From JANXVV01 sp038230975 (lineage in GTDB: Bacteria > Planctomycetota > Phycisphaerae > Tepidisphaerales > Tepidisphaeraceae), in NCBI GenBank assembly GCA_038230975.1, contig JBBRMF010000106.1:1-16169 (forward strand): a stretch of 16,169 bases of DNA, in the 5' to 3' direction. The notes under the pieces are model-generated. The model ran no database searches. It was not told where the DNA came from and saw only the letters and a program-made list of their open reading frames with translations. The position numbers and the translations under genes are program-made. Positions 6,523 through 14,026 of this stretch are shown in pieces (position 1 is the stretch's first letter; each line of letters opens with the position of its first letter).

Positions 6523-9174
6523 TTACACAATCGCCGGTTGATTGACAGGTTCTGCGGGCAGGTTCAACTCCGCTTTCTTTTTTTCTTGTTCCGTCAACAC
6601 TCTTGAAGGTGCCGTTACTTTGCCCGCCAATGGAATGAATCCGGCTTTTTCGGCTGCCTCGTCAATCAGCCCTAGTACCGGCATCGAAACGCGCCATTTG
6701 TTAATCGCATACATGGCCCACCAGGCCAACGGGATCAAAACCGCCGTTCGGCTGAACGGCCACAAGTGCATCAGCAGCAGCCCGGCCATCAACGAGCTGG
6801 CGACGAGCAACACGAGGCAGAATTTACTCATCAACAGTTCGACGCGTACGCGCGTCAGCATGCTATCGCGGCCGTGGATTTCCGTGGCGGTGGTGAGCCT
6901 GACTTTCACATATCGACTGCCATAAATCTCCATGTCCCATTCTGCCCAACCGCTATCGACACGGCAGCGCCAACCGGCGGCGCGGACTTCTTCATGAATC
7001 TTCGTGAGCAGACCCAATCGTTCTTCCTTCGGACTCCAATACCTCAACGTGCGCCGATCATTCTGATCGAATGGAAGCGAGTTCGGTCGCCGATATCCCG
7101 CGGCCTCGTGCTTCATCACCTTAGCTTTAAGGCGAACCGAATACCGAGCCCAACCGCGCGCAATAGGCTGACGAAAATGGAGCCATGCGATCAGGGGTCG
7201 CGCTAACCAGTGGCGATGGCGCGGCGTCGGAGATTGGATCGCCGCCATGACCCCTAATGCCATCGGTACCAAGAACATGGCACCTGCAATCCACAGCAGC
7301 GGTGTGAATGCCATGCCCAGCACGGTGACAAACATTCCCAGAAGATGCCATTCGATGCTCATCAGCATCGCCGCCATCATGGATGCCGGTTGACGATAGA
7401 TCGTCTGAAACAATCCCGTGCCGAAAACACCGTGGTAAACAACATCGCCACCAAATCGCACGCCGATTTGATCTCCGTTGTAAATCCGGCCGCGCCAATG
7501 GCTGGCACCCAGCGCATTAAAATGGTCAGGATGTTTGTACTTCAGTAATGCCTCGGCTTCACCATACCCGCGCTGCTGCTTGAGATAAGCCGCCACCGAA
7601 TTGCGGCGATAGTGCCATACCTGCGCCGCGGGGGAGAAACCGATGGTGTAGCCCAAATGCTGTAATCGCCAGATAAAGTCGACATCGTCCCCGGCTTTGC
7701 GAAACTGCGGATCGAACCCATTTGCCTGCCGCGCGGCCCAGGTGTAAAACGCCATGTTGCAGCCGGGTACGTGCTCGGCGATGCGATCGTCGATCATCAC
7801 ATGGGTAGGTCCACCGGGAGAAAGGCCCACGCAATCGGCAATCCAACTGCCTTCATCCGGAATCAAATTCGGCCCGCCCATGCCAGCATGACTGCTGCGA
7901 ACTAAAGCAAGGGAAAGGTAATACAACCAATCTTCATCCGCTTCGCAATCACTGTCGGTGTAAACGACGATTTGCCCGCGCGCTGCTTCCAAGCCCGTGT
8001 TCCGCGCGTGTGAAAGCCCCATGTTTCGCTGGCGAATGTTCCGAACCCACGGAAATTTTTTCAGAATTTCCTGGGTATGATCGGTGCTGCCATCATCCAC
8101 AAAGACGACCTCGTACTCCGGATAGCGAATTCGCTCCATCGAGCGAAGGCAAACCTCCACAGTACTTGCGCCGTTGTAGGAACAGATGATGACGCTGACC
8201 ATCGGCAGCTTTTCACCGCTGACCTGCGGAACTTTTCGGAACAAATGCTGCAGTGCGCGAAACGCGGGTTTTGGGGTGCGATCGCGGCGAGTCAATCCAA
8301 ATGCCCAGTCTTCAATCCGGAATCCACCCGTAAACCAATCGTCCGTAAAACTGAAGACGACAGTCCCCGCCAGTCCCTCATCAAACACGGCCCGAACGTG
8401 AGCGGAGAGAATCTCGGCCTGTTTTTCTTCGTTGTATTCCTGAAAGGTATCGATCCCATATTCCCCGAGCATCAACGGCTTTTCACCGGCGATATTCTGA
8501 AGCCGCGCAAGATAATTGCGGAAGGTCTGCTCGTTATGGAGATACACATTGAAACAGACAAAATCGATTTTCCGTGGTTGGACATATTCAGTCGTGGGGA
8601 AGCTTGCAAAAGTGATCAGGCAGTCGGGTGCTTCAGCTTTTGCGCTGTCCACGAGCCCGTCGATGAATTGCTCGACCTTCTCCCGACCGACAAATCGAAC
8701 GATATCCGGAGGCACCTCATTCACGACGCTGATGGCAAATATCGCCGGATGGTTGCCGCAGGTTCGGGCGGCTTCGCGAACGGCCGTATGTGCCTGTTCG
8801 GTGATTTCTTTGTCGCCGACGAACGTTAGATTCTTGGGCCAGGCAACGTCAATGAATATCTTCAGCCCCACGTTGAGCGCCATGTCCATGAACCACTTGG
8901 GGGGCGTGTGGTAGACACGAATGACGTTGGCACCCAGATCTAGAATCTGCTCGAAATCATGACCAATCTGTGCGCGCTCGGGCAGCGGTTCGCCTTCGGA
9001 GCTTCGTTCGAAGGGGCCGTATGTAACGCCTTTTACATAGAACTTCTGATCCCCGAGACGAAAAAACTTGCCGTCTCTGCGCACCCGGTTGGTCGCGGTG
9101 CAAGTTAACCGTTGGCGGCCCGGTGCGGGCTTGGTTTCGGTAAGGGAAGGGGCGGCTTGCACGATTGAGGACAT
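6523..9174 (-). CDS. Chimeric glycoside hydrolase (clan GH-A-like) fused to GT2 glycosyltransferase with membrane segments
   Basis: An 883-residue fusion. Residues ~35-315 look like a clan GH-A TIM barrel of the GH2-C/GH5 kind: RLGDQKFYVKGVTYGPF (39-55), a putative acid/base glutamate in VVNEVP (E153) and a putative nucleophile in LMLGEYGID (E238). Residues ~323-545 are a GT2 transferase with VSVIICSYNG (326-335), FVDDGS (D360-D361), YTDSD (D407, D409), AGDDVDF (494-500) and QQRGYGE (533-539) where processive synthases have QxxRW. Hydrophobic segments at ~603-648 and ~780-825 should anchor it in the inner membrane. I start at ATG 9174. The frame runs on to a TTG at 9312, but those extra 46 residues look non-coding and overlap a possible promoter. 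No signal peptide is seen, so the side of the membrane where the hydrolase acts is unclear. Glycan assembly plus trimming or transglycosylation is an inference. Confidence 0.85.
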   Translation of the reverse strand: MSSIVQAAPSLTETKPAPGRQRLTCTATNRVRRDGKFFRLGDQKFYVKGVTYGPFERSSEGEPLPERAQIGHDFEQILDLGANVIRVYHTPPKWFMDMALNVGLKIFIDVAWPKNLTFVGDKEITEQAHTAVREAARTCGNHPAIFAISVVNEVPPDIVRFVGREKVEQFIDGLVDSAKAEAPDCLITFASFPTTEYVQPRKIDFVCFNVYLHNEQTFRNYLARLQNIAGEKPLMLGEYGIDTFQEYNEEKQAEILSAHVRAVFDEGLAGTVVFSFTDDWFTGGFRIEDWAFGLTRRDRTPKPAFRALQHLFRKVPQVSGEKLPMVSVIICSYNGASTVEVCLRSMERIRYPEYEVVFVDDGSTDHTQEILKKFPWVRNIRQRNMGLSHARNTGLEAARGQIVVYTDSDCEADEDWLYYLSLALVRSSHAGMGGPNLIPDEGSWIADCVGLSPGGPTHVMIDDRIAEHVPGCNMAFYTWAARQANGFDPQFRKAGDDVDFIWRLQHLGYTIGFSPAAQVWHYRRNSVAAYLKQQRGYGEAEALLKYKHPDHFNALGASHWRGRIYNGDQIGVRFGGDVVYHGVFGTGLFQTIYRQPASMMAAMLMSIEWHLLGMFVTVLGMAFTPLLWIAGAMFLVPMALGVMAAIQSPTPRHRHWLARPLIAWLHFRQPIARGWARYSVRLKAKVMKHEAAGYRRPNSLPFDQNDRRTLRYWSPKEERLGLLTKIHEEVRAAGWRCRVDSGWAEWDMEIYGSRYVKVRLTTATEIHGRDSMLTRVRVELLMSKFCLVLLVASSLMAGLLLMHLWPFSRTAVLIPLAWWAMYAINKWRVSMPVLGLIDEAAEKAGFIPLAGKVTAPSRVLTEQEKKKAELNLPAEPVNQPAIV

Positions 9175-9249
9175 ATACAACTTTTGTCGTTCTGGTTGAA
9201 CGATCGTTTTGTCGCGGAAGAATTCATTGACGCGACCCGCTGCCGCATC

Positions 9250-9283
9250 CTTGCATTCTAAACAAAATTGCAAGCGACCCCAA
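9250..9283 (-). promoter_or_regulatory. Candidate promoter with overlapping inverted repeat for the glycan operon
   Basis: On the minus strand TTGGGG (9278-9283) and TAGAAT (9255-9260) are spaced by 17 bases. The -10 matches the sigma-70 consensus in 5 of 6 positions, the -35 in only 3 of 6. The arms CTTGCA and TGCAAG (9250-9255 and 9269-9274) form an inverted repeat whose inner 13 bases cover most of the -10, as an operator would. Transcription would start near 9248, about 75 bases before ATG 9174. This is pattern-based only. Confidence 0.3.
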
Positions 9284-9473
9284 CGGATATTCCGTGGTCT
9301 TATTGCATCCAATCATTCTGACAGCGAATGAGGGTGAAAGTTAGGGGAAGGTTAAAGGATCGTAGCGACACTTTGGTCTGATAATCCGGGGCGTTCAATC
9401 TTCCGCTTCGTTCTCCATTGCCGCAGGCCGGTATGCACCTTACTCTTCGCAAGTCGCCTTGTTAAGCAGTTCC

Positions 9474-9480
9474 GGAGGAG
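9474..9480 (+). promoter_or_regulatory. Strong ribosome binding site fixing a GTG start at 9483
   Basis: GGAGGAG ends 2 bases before GTG 9483; the GGAGG core is 4 bases away, slightly close. It lies downstream of the in-frame TTG at 9459, so that TTG is very unlikely to be the start. Confidence 0.65.
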
Positions 9481-9482
9481 TT

Positions 9483-11000
9483 GTGGCCGATGTATCGTTC
9501 CCGAAAATCGGACATTTCAAAGATATCGCCTCCTTCCGCGCCCACTTGACGGTCATCGGAATCCCCCTCCCCAGCGACGAACGCATCCTGTCTGCAGCCG
9601 ACCAATCCCCACTCGCGCGCTCATTAGACATCGGTGGATTCACCGTCGGCAACCGCTGGTGCATTCACCCGATGGAAGGCTGGGATGGCACGACTACCGG
9701 CGAGCCCACCGAGCATACTCTTCGACGTTGGCAACACTTTGGGGAAAGCGGCGCGAAATTGATCTGGGGTGGCGAAGCATTCGCCGTGCAGGAAGACGGT
9801 CGCGCAAACCCGAATCAAATCGGTGTCATTGACGGAGATGTACTCCGCGCCGAACGAGGCGCGCTGGCATTATTGAAGCGTTTAACCGAAGCGCATCATC
9901 TTCGATTTGGGACGACCGATGATCTACTCGTGGGTTTACAGTTGACGCACAGCGGTCGATTCTGCAGGCCGAACGACAAGAAAAAAATCGAGCCGCGAAT
10001 TGTCTACCACCATCCGATTCTGGATCGCAAGTTCGGTATTTCGCCGGACGACGATTCAGTCGTATTGACCGATGATGAGATCGAACGGGTCATTCAGAAT
10101 TACGTCCGCGCCGCGAAAATTGCGCAGCGGGCGGGTTACGGCTTCATCGATGTTAAACATTGTCACGGGTATCTGGGGCACGAATTCTTGAGCGCGTATA
10201 CTCGAAAAGGAAAATTTGGAGGTGACTTTGCAGGTCGGACCCGGTTTTGTCGCGAGATCATTCAGGGCATTCGCGCGGAGTGTCCCGGTTTATTGATCGG
10301 CGTTCGATTGAGTGCCTTCGATCACCCTCCATTTCGACCCGACCCCGAGCAAAGTCACGGCGGGAAACCAGGAGTGGGCATTCCAGAGATTTTCGAGAAT
10401 TGCCTCCCTTACTATTACGGTTTTGGCTGCAATCCGAATCATCCCTTGGAACCGGATTTAACGGAACCGATCGCCTTCTTACAAATGCTGCACGCATTGG
10501 ACGTGAAGTTGATCAATGTCAGTTGTTGCTCGCCGTACTACAACCCGCATTTCCAAAGGCCGGCGATTTTTCCCCCCAGTGACGGCTATCAACCGCCGGA
10601 AGATCCGCTCGTCGGTGTGCATCGCCAGATGGAAATCGTGCGCCAACTTAAATCCAGTTGCCCCGGCAGTTTCTTTGTCGGTAGCGGGTATTCGTATCTC
10701 CAGGAATATTTGCCGCAGGTCGCCCAAGCCGCAGTCCGCGCTGATTGGGTCGATTTTGTGGGGCTTGGTCGAATGGTTTTGAGCTACTGGGAAATGCCGG
10801 CGGATCTCCTGGAAGGTAAAGACTTTCAAACCAAACGGCTCTGTCGCACATTCAGCGATTGTACCACCGCGCCACGTAACGGAATGATCAGCGGATGCTT
10901 CCCACTCGATCCTTATTACAAGGAACTGCCGGAGAACGACGCACTTAAATTGAAGAAAGCGGAGTTGCGAAAGGCGTTGGCGTTGCAATCGCCAGATTGA
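9483..11000 (+). CDS. Old Yellow Enzyme-like NADH:flavin oxidoreductase with altered active site
   Basis: A 505-residue cytoplasmic FMN enzyme of the Old Yellow Enzyme superfamily, which reduces activated C=C bonds using NAD(P)H. The TIM barrel is seen in CIHPMEGWDGT (60-70), GLQLTHSGRF (151-160) and the active-site block VKHCHGYLGHEFLSAYTRKG (224-243), ending with FVGLGRMVLS (425-434). In typical members the block reads HAAHGYL. Here the first His position is K225 while H228 and Y230 remain. The C-terminal cysteines C454, C460 and C472 match the 4Fe-4S spacing of 2,4-dienoyl-CoA reductase-type relatives (CX2CX3CX11C), except that the second Cys is F457. No second flavin/NAD domain follows, unlike those larger enzymes. 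The start is GTG 9483, set by GGAGGAG. A GH88-type hydrolase follows 53 bases later, so the pair is probably co-transcribed. The substrate is unknown. Confidence 0.85.
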   Translation: MADVSFPKIGHFKDIASFRAHLTVIGIPLPSDERILSAADQSPLARSLDIGGFTVGNRWCIHPMEGWDGTTTGEPTEHTLRRWQHFGESGAKLIWGGEAFAVQEDGRANPNQIGVIDGDVLRAERGALALLKRLTEAHHLRFGTTDDLLVGLQLTHSGRFCRPNDKKKIEPRIVYHHPILDRKFGISPDDDSVVLTDDEIERVIQNYVRAAKIAQRAGYGFIDVKHCHGYLGHEFLSAYTRKGKFGGDFAGRTRFCREIIQGIRAECPGLLIGVRLSAFDHPPFRPDPEQSHGGKPGVGIPEIFENCLPYYYGFGCNPNHPLEPDLTEPIAFLQMLHALDVKLINVSCCSPYYNPHFQRPAIFPPSDGYQPPEDPLVGVHRQMEIVRQLKSSCPGSFFVGSGYSYLQEYLPQVAQAAVRADWVDFVGLGRMVLSYWEMPADLLEGKDFQTKRLCRTFSDCTTAPRNGMISGCFPLDPYYKELPENDALKLKKAELRKALALQSPD

Positions 11001-11012
11001 ATTTAAATGACT

Positions 11013-11028
11013 GTGCGCAATCGCGCAC
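11013..11028. repeat. Small intercistronic hairpin between the OYE and GH88 genes
   Basis: GTGCGC and GCGCAC (6-bp stem, 4-base loop AATC), 12 bases after the OYE stop and followed by the weak T-rich stretch TTCTTTA. It may pause transcription or set 3' ends between the two genes. The stem is short and the T-run broken, so full termination is doubtful. Confidence 0.35.
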
Positions 11029-11053
11029 GATTCTTTACCGTGTCTGAACCATC

Positions 11054-12460
11054 ATGCTCATCGATCAAGAACTACAACCGGCCCACTTCAAGCCTGCGCT
11101 CGATCGACTGTTCGCGATCGCGTCGGAAAAGTCCAGGCGACTCGATCGATCCTGGGATAACAATCGAGGTTCACCCGTCATTACCGTCGAAGGAAAATAT
11201 TCGACGCGAGGTTGGACTGATTGGACACAGGGCTTTCAGTACGGCTGCGCTCTTCTCGCGTTCGACGCCACGGACGACCGCGAATTGCTGGAAATGGGCC
11301 GCCAACGCACCGTGAAACTGATGGCTCCGCACGTCAACCACACGGGTGTGCATGACCACGGGTTCAACAATCTTTCGACCTATGGGAATCTCCGTCGACT
11401 GATGCAAGACGGCCGCATCGCCATGAATGAAGGGGAGATGAACTTCTACGAGTTGGCGATTAAATGCAGCGGTGCGGTGCAGGCGGCTCGATGGTCGGGC
11501 GTGCCGGCCGGCAAGCCATCGCCGTTGTCGGCACATGCCACGAGCCTCGGGTATATCTATTCATTCAACGGCCCCCATTCGTTGTTCATCGACACGATGC
11601 GCACGACGCGCATTCTGGGGGTCGCCTGGCAACTCGGTCACAAGCTCATGCATGAAAATGACCGCAGCGCAGATCTGCTTAAGCGATCCGTTTTGCATGG
11701 CCTGACTACCAATCAGTACCTGGTCTTTCACGGCGATTCAGGACACACGTTTGACGTTCGCGGCCGCACAGCCCACGAAGGCATCTTCAATCGCAATGAT
11801 GGAAACTTCCGCTGCAGATCAACGCAGCAAGGCTACTCTCCGTTTAGCACTTGGACGCGCGGATTGGCCTGGGCGATGCTCGGGTATGCGGAGGAATTGG
11901 AATTTTTCGGAAGCATAGACGCTGCACAATTTGAGCAATCTGTCGGTCTGAAACAGAAAGATGTGATGGCCGTATATGAGCAGGCTGCCGTGGATACCTG
12001 CGATCATTACCTCAATCACTGTGCGGCCGCCGATGGAATTGTGTACTGGGATGATGGTGCACCCGGCCTAGCCCAAATGGGAGATTGGAGGAGCCGCCCC
12101 GCCGATCCGTTCAACGATCATGAACCCGTAGATGCCTCCGCCGCCGTGATCGCCGCGCAAGCCCTTCTGCGTCTGGGCCGATCTCTTGGAGATGTAAAAG
12201 GAAAGAGGTACCAGCAAGCCGGCTTGTGTATTGCGCGAACGTTATTGAGCGAGATGTACTTAGCAACGAGTGATCGTCATGAAGGATTACTGCTGCACTC
12301 GGTCTATCATCGCCCCAATGGCTGGGATTTTATTCCGGCAGGCCGGAAGGTTCCTTGCGAGGAATCATCCATGTGGGGCGATTACCATTTGCTTGAACTG
12401 GGCGTTCTGCTGGACCGTGTTATCAATCAAAAACGGTATTTACAGTTCTTCGACTTTTAA
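11054..12460 (+). CDS. GH88-type unsaturated glucuronyl hydrolase
   Basis: A 468-residue protein with the (alpha/alpha)6-barrel signature of GH88 (and the related GH105). Such enzymes remove the 4,5-unsaturated uronic acid left at chain ends by polysaccharide lyases, by hydrating the double bond rather than attacking the glycosidic carbon. The two aspartates expected from UGL-type enzymes are present: D101 in GVHDHGFNN and D180 in LFIDTMRTTRIL. GYSPFSTWTRGLAWAMLGYA (260-279) matches the conserved barrel core, and DASAAVIAAQALLRL (360-374) the late helix. It is longer than the usual ~370-400 residues, with extra sequence around 280-350. No signal peptide is visible, so cytoplasmic action on imported oligosaccharides is likely. 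ATG 11054 has no clear ribosome site, suggesting coupling to the OYE gene upstream. Confidence 0.87.
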   Translation: MLIDQELQPAHFKPALDRLFAIASEKSRRLDRSWDNNRGSPVITVEGKYSTRGWTDWTQGFQYGCALLAFDATDDRELLEMGRQRTVKLMAPHVNHTGVHDHGFNNLSTYGNLRRLMQDGRIAMNEGEMNFYELAIKCSGAVQAARWSGVPAGKPSPLSAHATSLGYIYSFNGPHSLFIDTMRTTRILGVAWQLGHKLMHENDRSADLLKRSVLHGLTTNQYLVFHGDSGHTFDVRGRTAHEGIFNRNDGNFRCRSTQQGYSPFSTWTRGLAWAMLGYAEELEFFGSIDAAQFEQSVGLKQKDVMAVYEQAAVDTCDHYLNHCAAADGIVYWDDGAPGLAQMGDWRSRPADPFNDHEPVDASAAVIAAQALLRLGRSLGDVKGKRYQQAGLCIARTLLSEMYLATSDRHEGLLLHSVYHRPNGWDFIPAGRKVPCEESSMWGDYHLLELGVLLDRVINQKRYLQFFDF

Positions 12461-12464
12461 GATA

Positions 12465-12528
12465 GTGGCATGGGCGTCTCGCCCGTGCATTTTGTTTTCA
12501 GAAAACGCGGGCGAGACGCCCACGCCAC
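12465..12528 (+). repeat. Interspersed palindromic repeat, copy 2
   Basis: Same element as at 4592-4656 and 16117-16169, in the plus orientation. Arms of about 23 bases pair around an 18-base loop whose ends (TTTTC and GAAAA) can extend the stem. It starts 4 bases after the GH88 stop and ends 23 bases before the stop of the convergent DUF1598 gene, so it could fold in both transcripts. It makes short open frames with AWASRP-like peptides that are not genes. Confidence 0.85.
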
Positions 12529-12551
12529 CTGAATGCGATTGAATCGCAGCC

Positions 12552-13892
12552 TTAAGGTTTTGAAAGAATGGGTCCAGATTTGGGATCGTCTAACAGCTTG
12601 CGAGCGTTTTCGTAGATGGGTTTGAGAGTCTGCTTGGTGTCCTTCTTTCTCTTTTCCGGATCGAGAAGTGGCTCGCTGGCCAGACTTACACCGCCGTAGC
12701 AGATCGCACCATTCGTGTAATTGACGAGCGTCTCCACTGTCCGCGCGGGCGGCAGAGTCATCACCTGCCAGCCGATGACGGCGTAGAGATCTAGAGTGTC
12801 CCATTTGACCTTGTCATTCAGCTTGTCCAGTCGAACCAGCGTGGCGACCATCGACAGATCGGCCATGTTTTGCAGATCCGCGAAGAGCGGGATTGCCGCG
12901 CACATTTTTTCCATATTGAGATTGAACAGCTTGGCAAACGCAATGGCTTTGTGCGTTGCGTCCTTGTCGGAAAACATATCTTCGCCGACCTTCACCTGCA
13001 GGCGAGCGCCCCGCAATTCAAAGGCGTAACCATCGTCCGAAACCAGCAAGGGTTGATAGGACGATTCAAACCAGACATGGCTCGTCGGCATGCGCGAACT
13101 TTCCACCGCCGCGCCGATTCCGGGTACCGGCGCTTCGTCCACCCCCAGTGCCAGGCGCTTGAGTTTGCAGTCGGCGGCGACGCACGTAAACGCAAACCGC
13201 GTGTCGTCATCGGTATTAAATATTTTCACTTTTTGTGGACCGATGCCGGTCTTCAGAATCGCCATCTTTTCAGGGCGTGGCTTCGCTGAGTTTTCCTTCA
13301 GGAGTTTCGCAACGCGATCTTCAACACCGCGCGGAGAGTCGATGGTGCAACCAAACGCGCCTCCATTTTCTCCGCCGCGTCGCATCGAGCGCGCGGTGCG
13401 CATCGCGGCGACGAGGTCATCAAATTGCATCACCGGCCGACCGGATTTCTTGCCAACCACCTCCAGCGGATTAGACGCATCCCACGGTTCACAGGGTCCG
13501 GCGATGACCAGTTCACGTTCGTCCGGATAGGCAAAGACATACTGAATGCGCGTCAATCCCCCCAGGTATCGAATTTCATCTGGAATATCTTTGTCCTTAT
13601 CGTGGAATGCCTTGACGGCTTTCGTAAGCCGCGGCAACGAGATGTAACAAAGATTCTCCACATGCGCAATGGGCAACGCCGCTTTGGCTTTAGCACGCGC
13701 CGTTTCCAGGGCCTTCGGATCCGGATCCTGAAAGTGAATCACTCCGGCTGAATCCAATATGATTCCATTGACGGATAGACCTTCCGTCGGCACTTGCAGA
13801 GGCTGTGCGGCCAAAGGCAGGCACGCCCCCGTGATCGCGACAACCGCCCAAAAACTCAATAACCTGCGATGAGCAAACATAGCACGAAACAT
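12552..13892 (-). CDS. Predicted exported DUF1598-family protein
   Basis: A 446-residue protein whose middle (PDEIRYLGGLTRIQYVFAYP, then LVIAGPCEPW, SGRPVMQFDDLVAAMRT and FGCTIDSP) matches what I know of DUF1598, a family largely confined to Planctomycetota with no known function. The N-terminus has basic residues (HRR, 8-10), a hydrophobic stretch (LLSFWAVVAITGACLPLAA, 11-29) and a likely signal peptidase site near A29-Q30. It should therefore be exported to the periplasm or surface. The cysteine at 24 lacks a good lipobox. GGAGG 7 bases upstream fixes ATG 13892 and excludes the 32 extra codons in the longer frame. The C-terminal ~60 residues are lysine-rich. It is divergent from hisI, and its stop faces repeat copy 2. 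No enzymatic motif is seen. Confidence 0.82.
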   Translation of the reverse strand: MFRAMFAHRRLLSFWAVVAITGACLPLAAQPLQVPTEGLSVNGIILDSAGVIHFQDPDPKALETARAKAKAALPIAHVENLCYISLPRLTKAVKAFHDKDKDIPDEIRYLGGLTRIQYVFAYPDERELVIAGPCEPWDASNPLEVVGKKSGRPVMQFDDLVAAMRTARSMRRGGENGGAFGCTIDSPRGVEDRVAKLLKENSAKPRPEKMAILKTGIGPQKVKIFNTDDDTRFAFTCVAADCKLKRLALGVDEAPVPGIGAAVESSRMPTSHVWFESSYQPLLVSDDGYAFELRGARLQVKVGEDMFSDKDATHKAIAFAKLFNLNMEKMCAAIPLFADLQNMADLSMVATLVRLDKLNDKVKWDTLDLYAVIGWQVMTLPPARTVETLVNYTNGAICYGGVSLASEPLLDPEKRKKDTKQTLKPIYENARKLLDDPKSGPILSKP

Positions 13893-13899
13893 AGAACGT

Positions 13900-13904
13900 C
13901 CTCC
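13900..13904 (-). promoter_or_regulatory. Ribosome binding site fixing the DUF1598 start
   Basis: GGAGG on the minus strand, 7 bases before ATG 13892, an ideal spacing. It places the start directly before a signal peptide and rejects the longer frame to 13988. Confidence 0.8.
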
Positions 13905-13913
13905 AAGCCATCC

Positions 13914-13943
13914 AACGTATCGCCGTGGCAAGCCTGATGTCAA
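13914..13943 (-). promoter_or_regulatory. Candidate promoter of the DUF1598 gene
   Basis: On the minus strand a perfect TTGACA (13938-13943) is followed 17-18 bases later by a weak ATACGT/TACGTT. The -10 matches poorly (about 3 of 6). The position would give a short leader that still includes the GGAGG site. A second TTGACA, on the plus strand at 13992-13997, points towards hisI but has no -10 box at a normal distance. Confidence 0.25.
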
Positions 13944-14026
13944 TCGCTGCAAATCAGCTTGCGCGTTCGTCAGGCGTCTTTCATACATGGGTTGACAAAT
14001 ACCGTGTAAGCCAAGAGAACAACAGC

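Larger units (their letters stand above)
9175..9482. other. Divergent intergenic region between the glycan operon and the OYE gene
   Basis: This 308-base stretch separates two divergent transcription units and should hold promoters for both. On the minus strand I see one promoter-like arrangement with an overlapping inverted repeat (9250-9283). On the plus strand a GATAAT at 9380-9385 resembles a -10 box but has no convincing -35 box. No RNA gene or riboswitch fold is apparent by eye. The open frame extending the chimera to 9312 is probably not translated. Confidence 0.5.

Noticed and set aside
6523..9174. Cellulose or other processive polysaccharide synthase
   Set aside because: The QxxRW motif is missing and there is no PilZ domain; the GT2 part looks non-processive.
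9175..9312. Extension of the GH-GT2 chimera to a TTG at 9312
   Set aside because: The 46 extra residues are not protein-like and precede the conserved barrel. The start is TTG without a ribosome site, and a promoter-like sequence lies inside.
9459..9482. TTG 9459 as start of the OYE-like gene
   Set aside because: A GGAGGAG ribosome site lies downstream of it, directly before GTG 9483, so translation should begin at the GTG.
12270..12542. Open frame with an AWASRP-type peptide across repeat copy 2
   Set aside because: It is the GH88 gene read in another frame plus the palindromic repeat; such peptides are a by-product of this repeat.
13893..13988. Longer N-terminus for the DUF1598 protein
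   Set aside because: It would bury the signal peptide, and a well-spaced GGAGG precedes ATG 13892.
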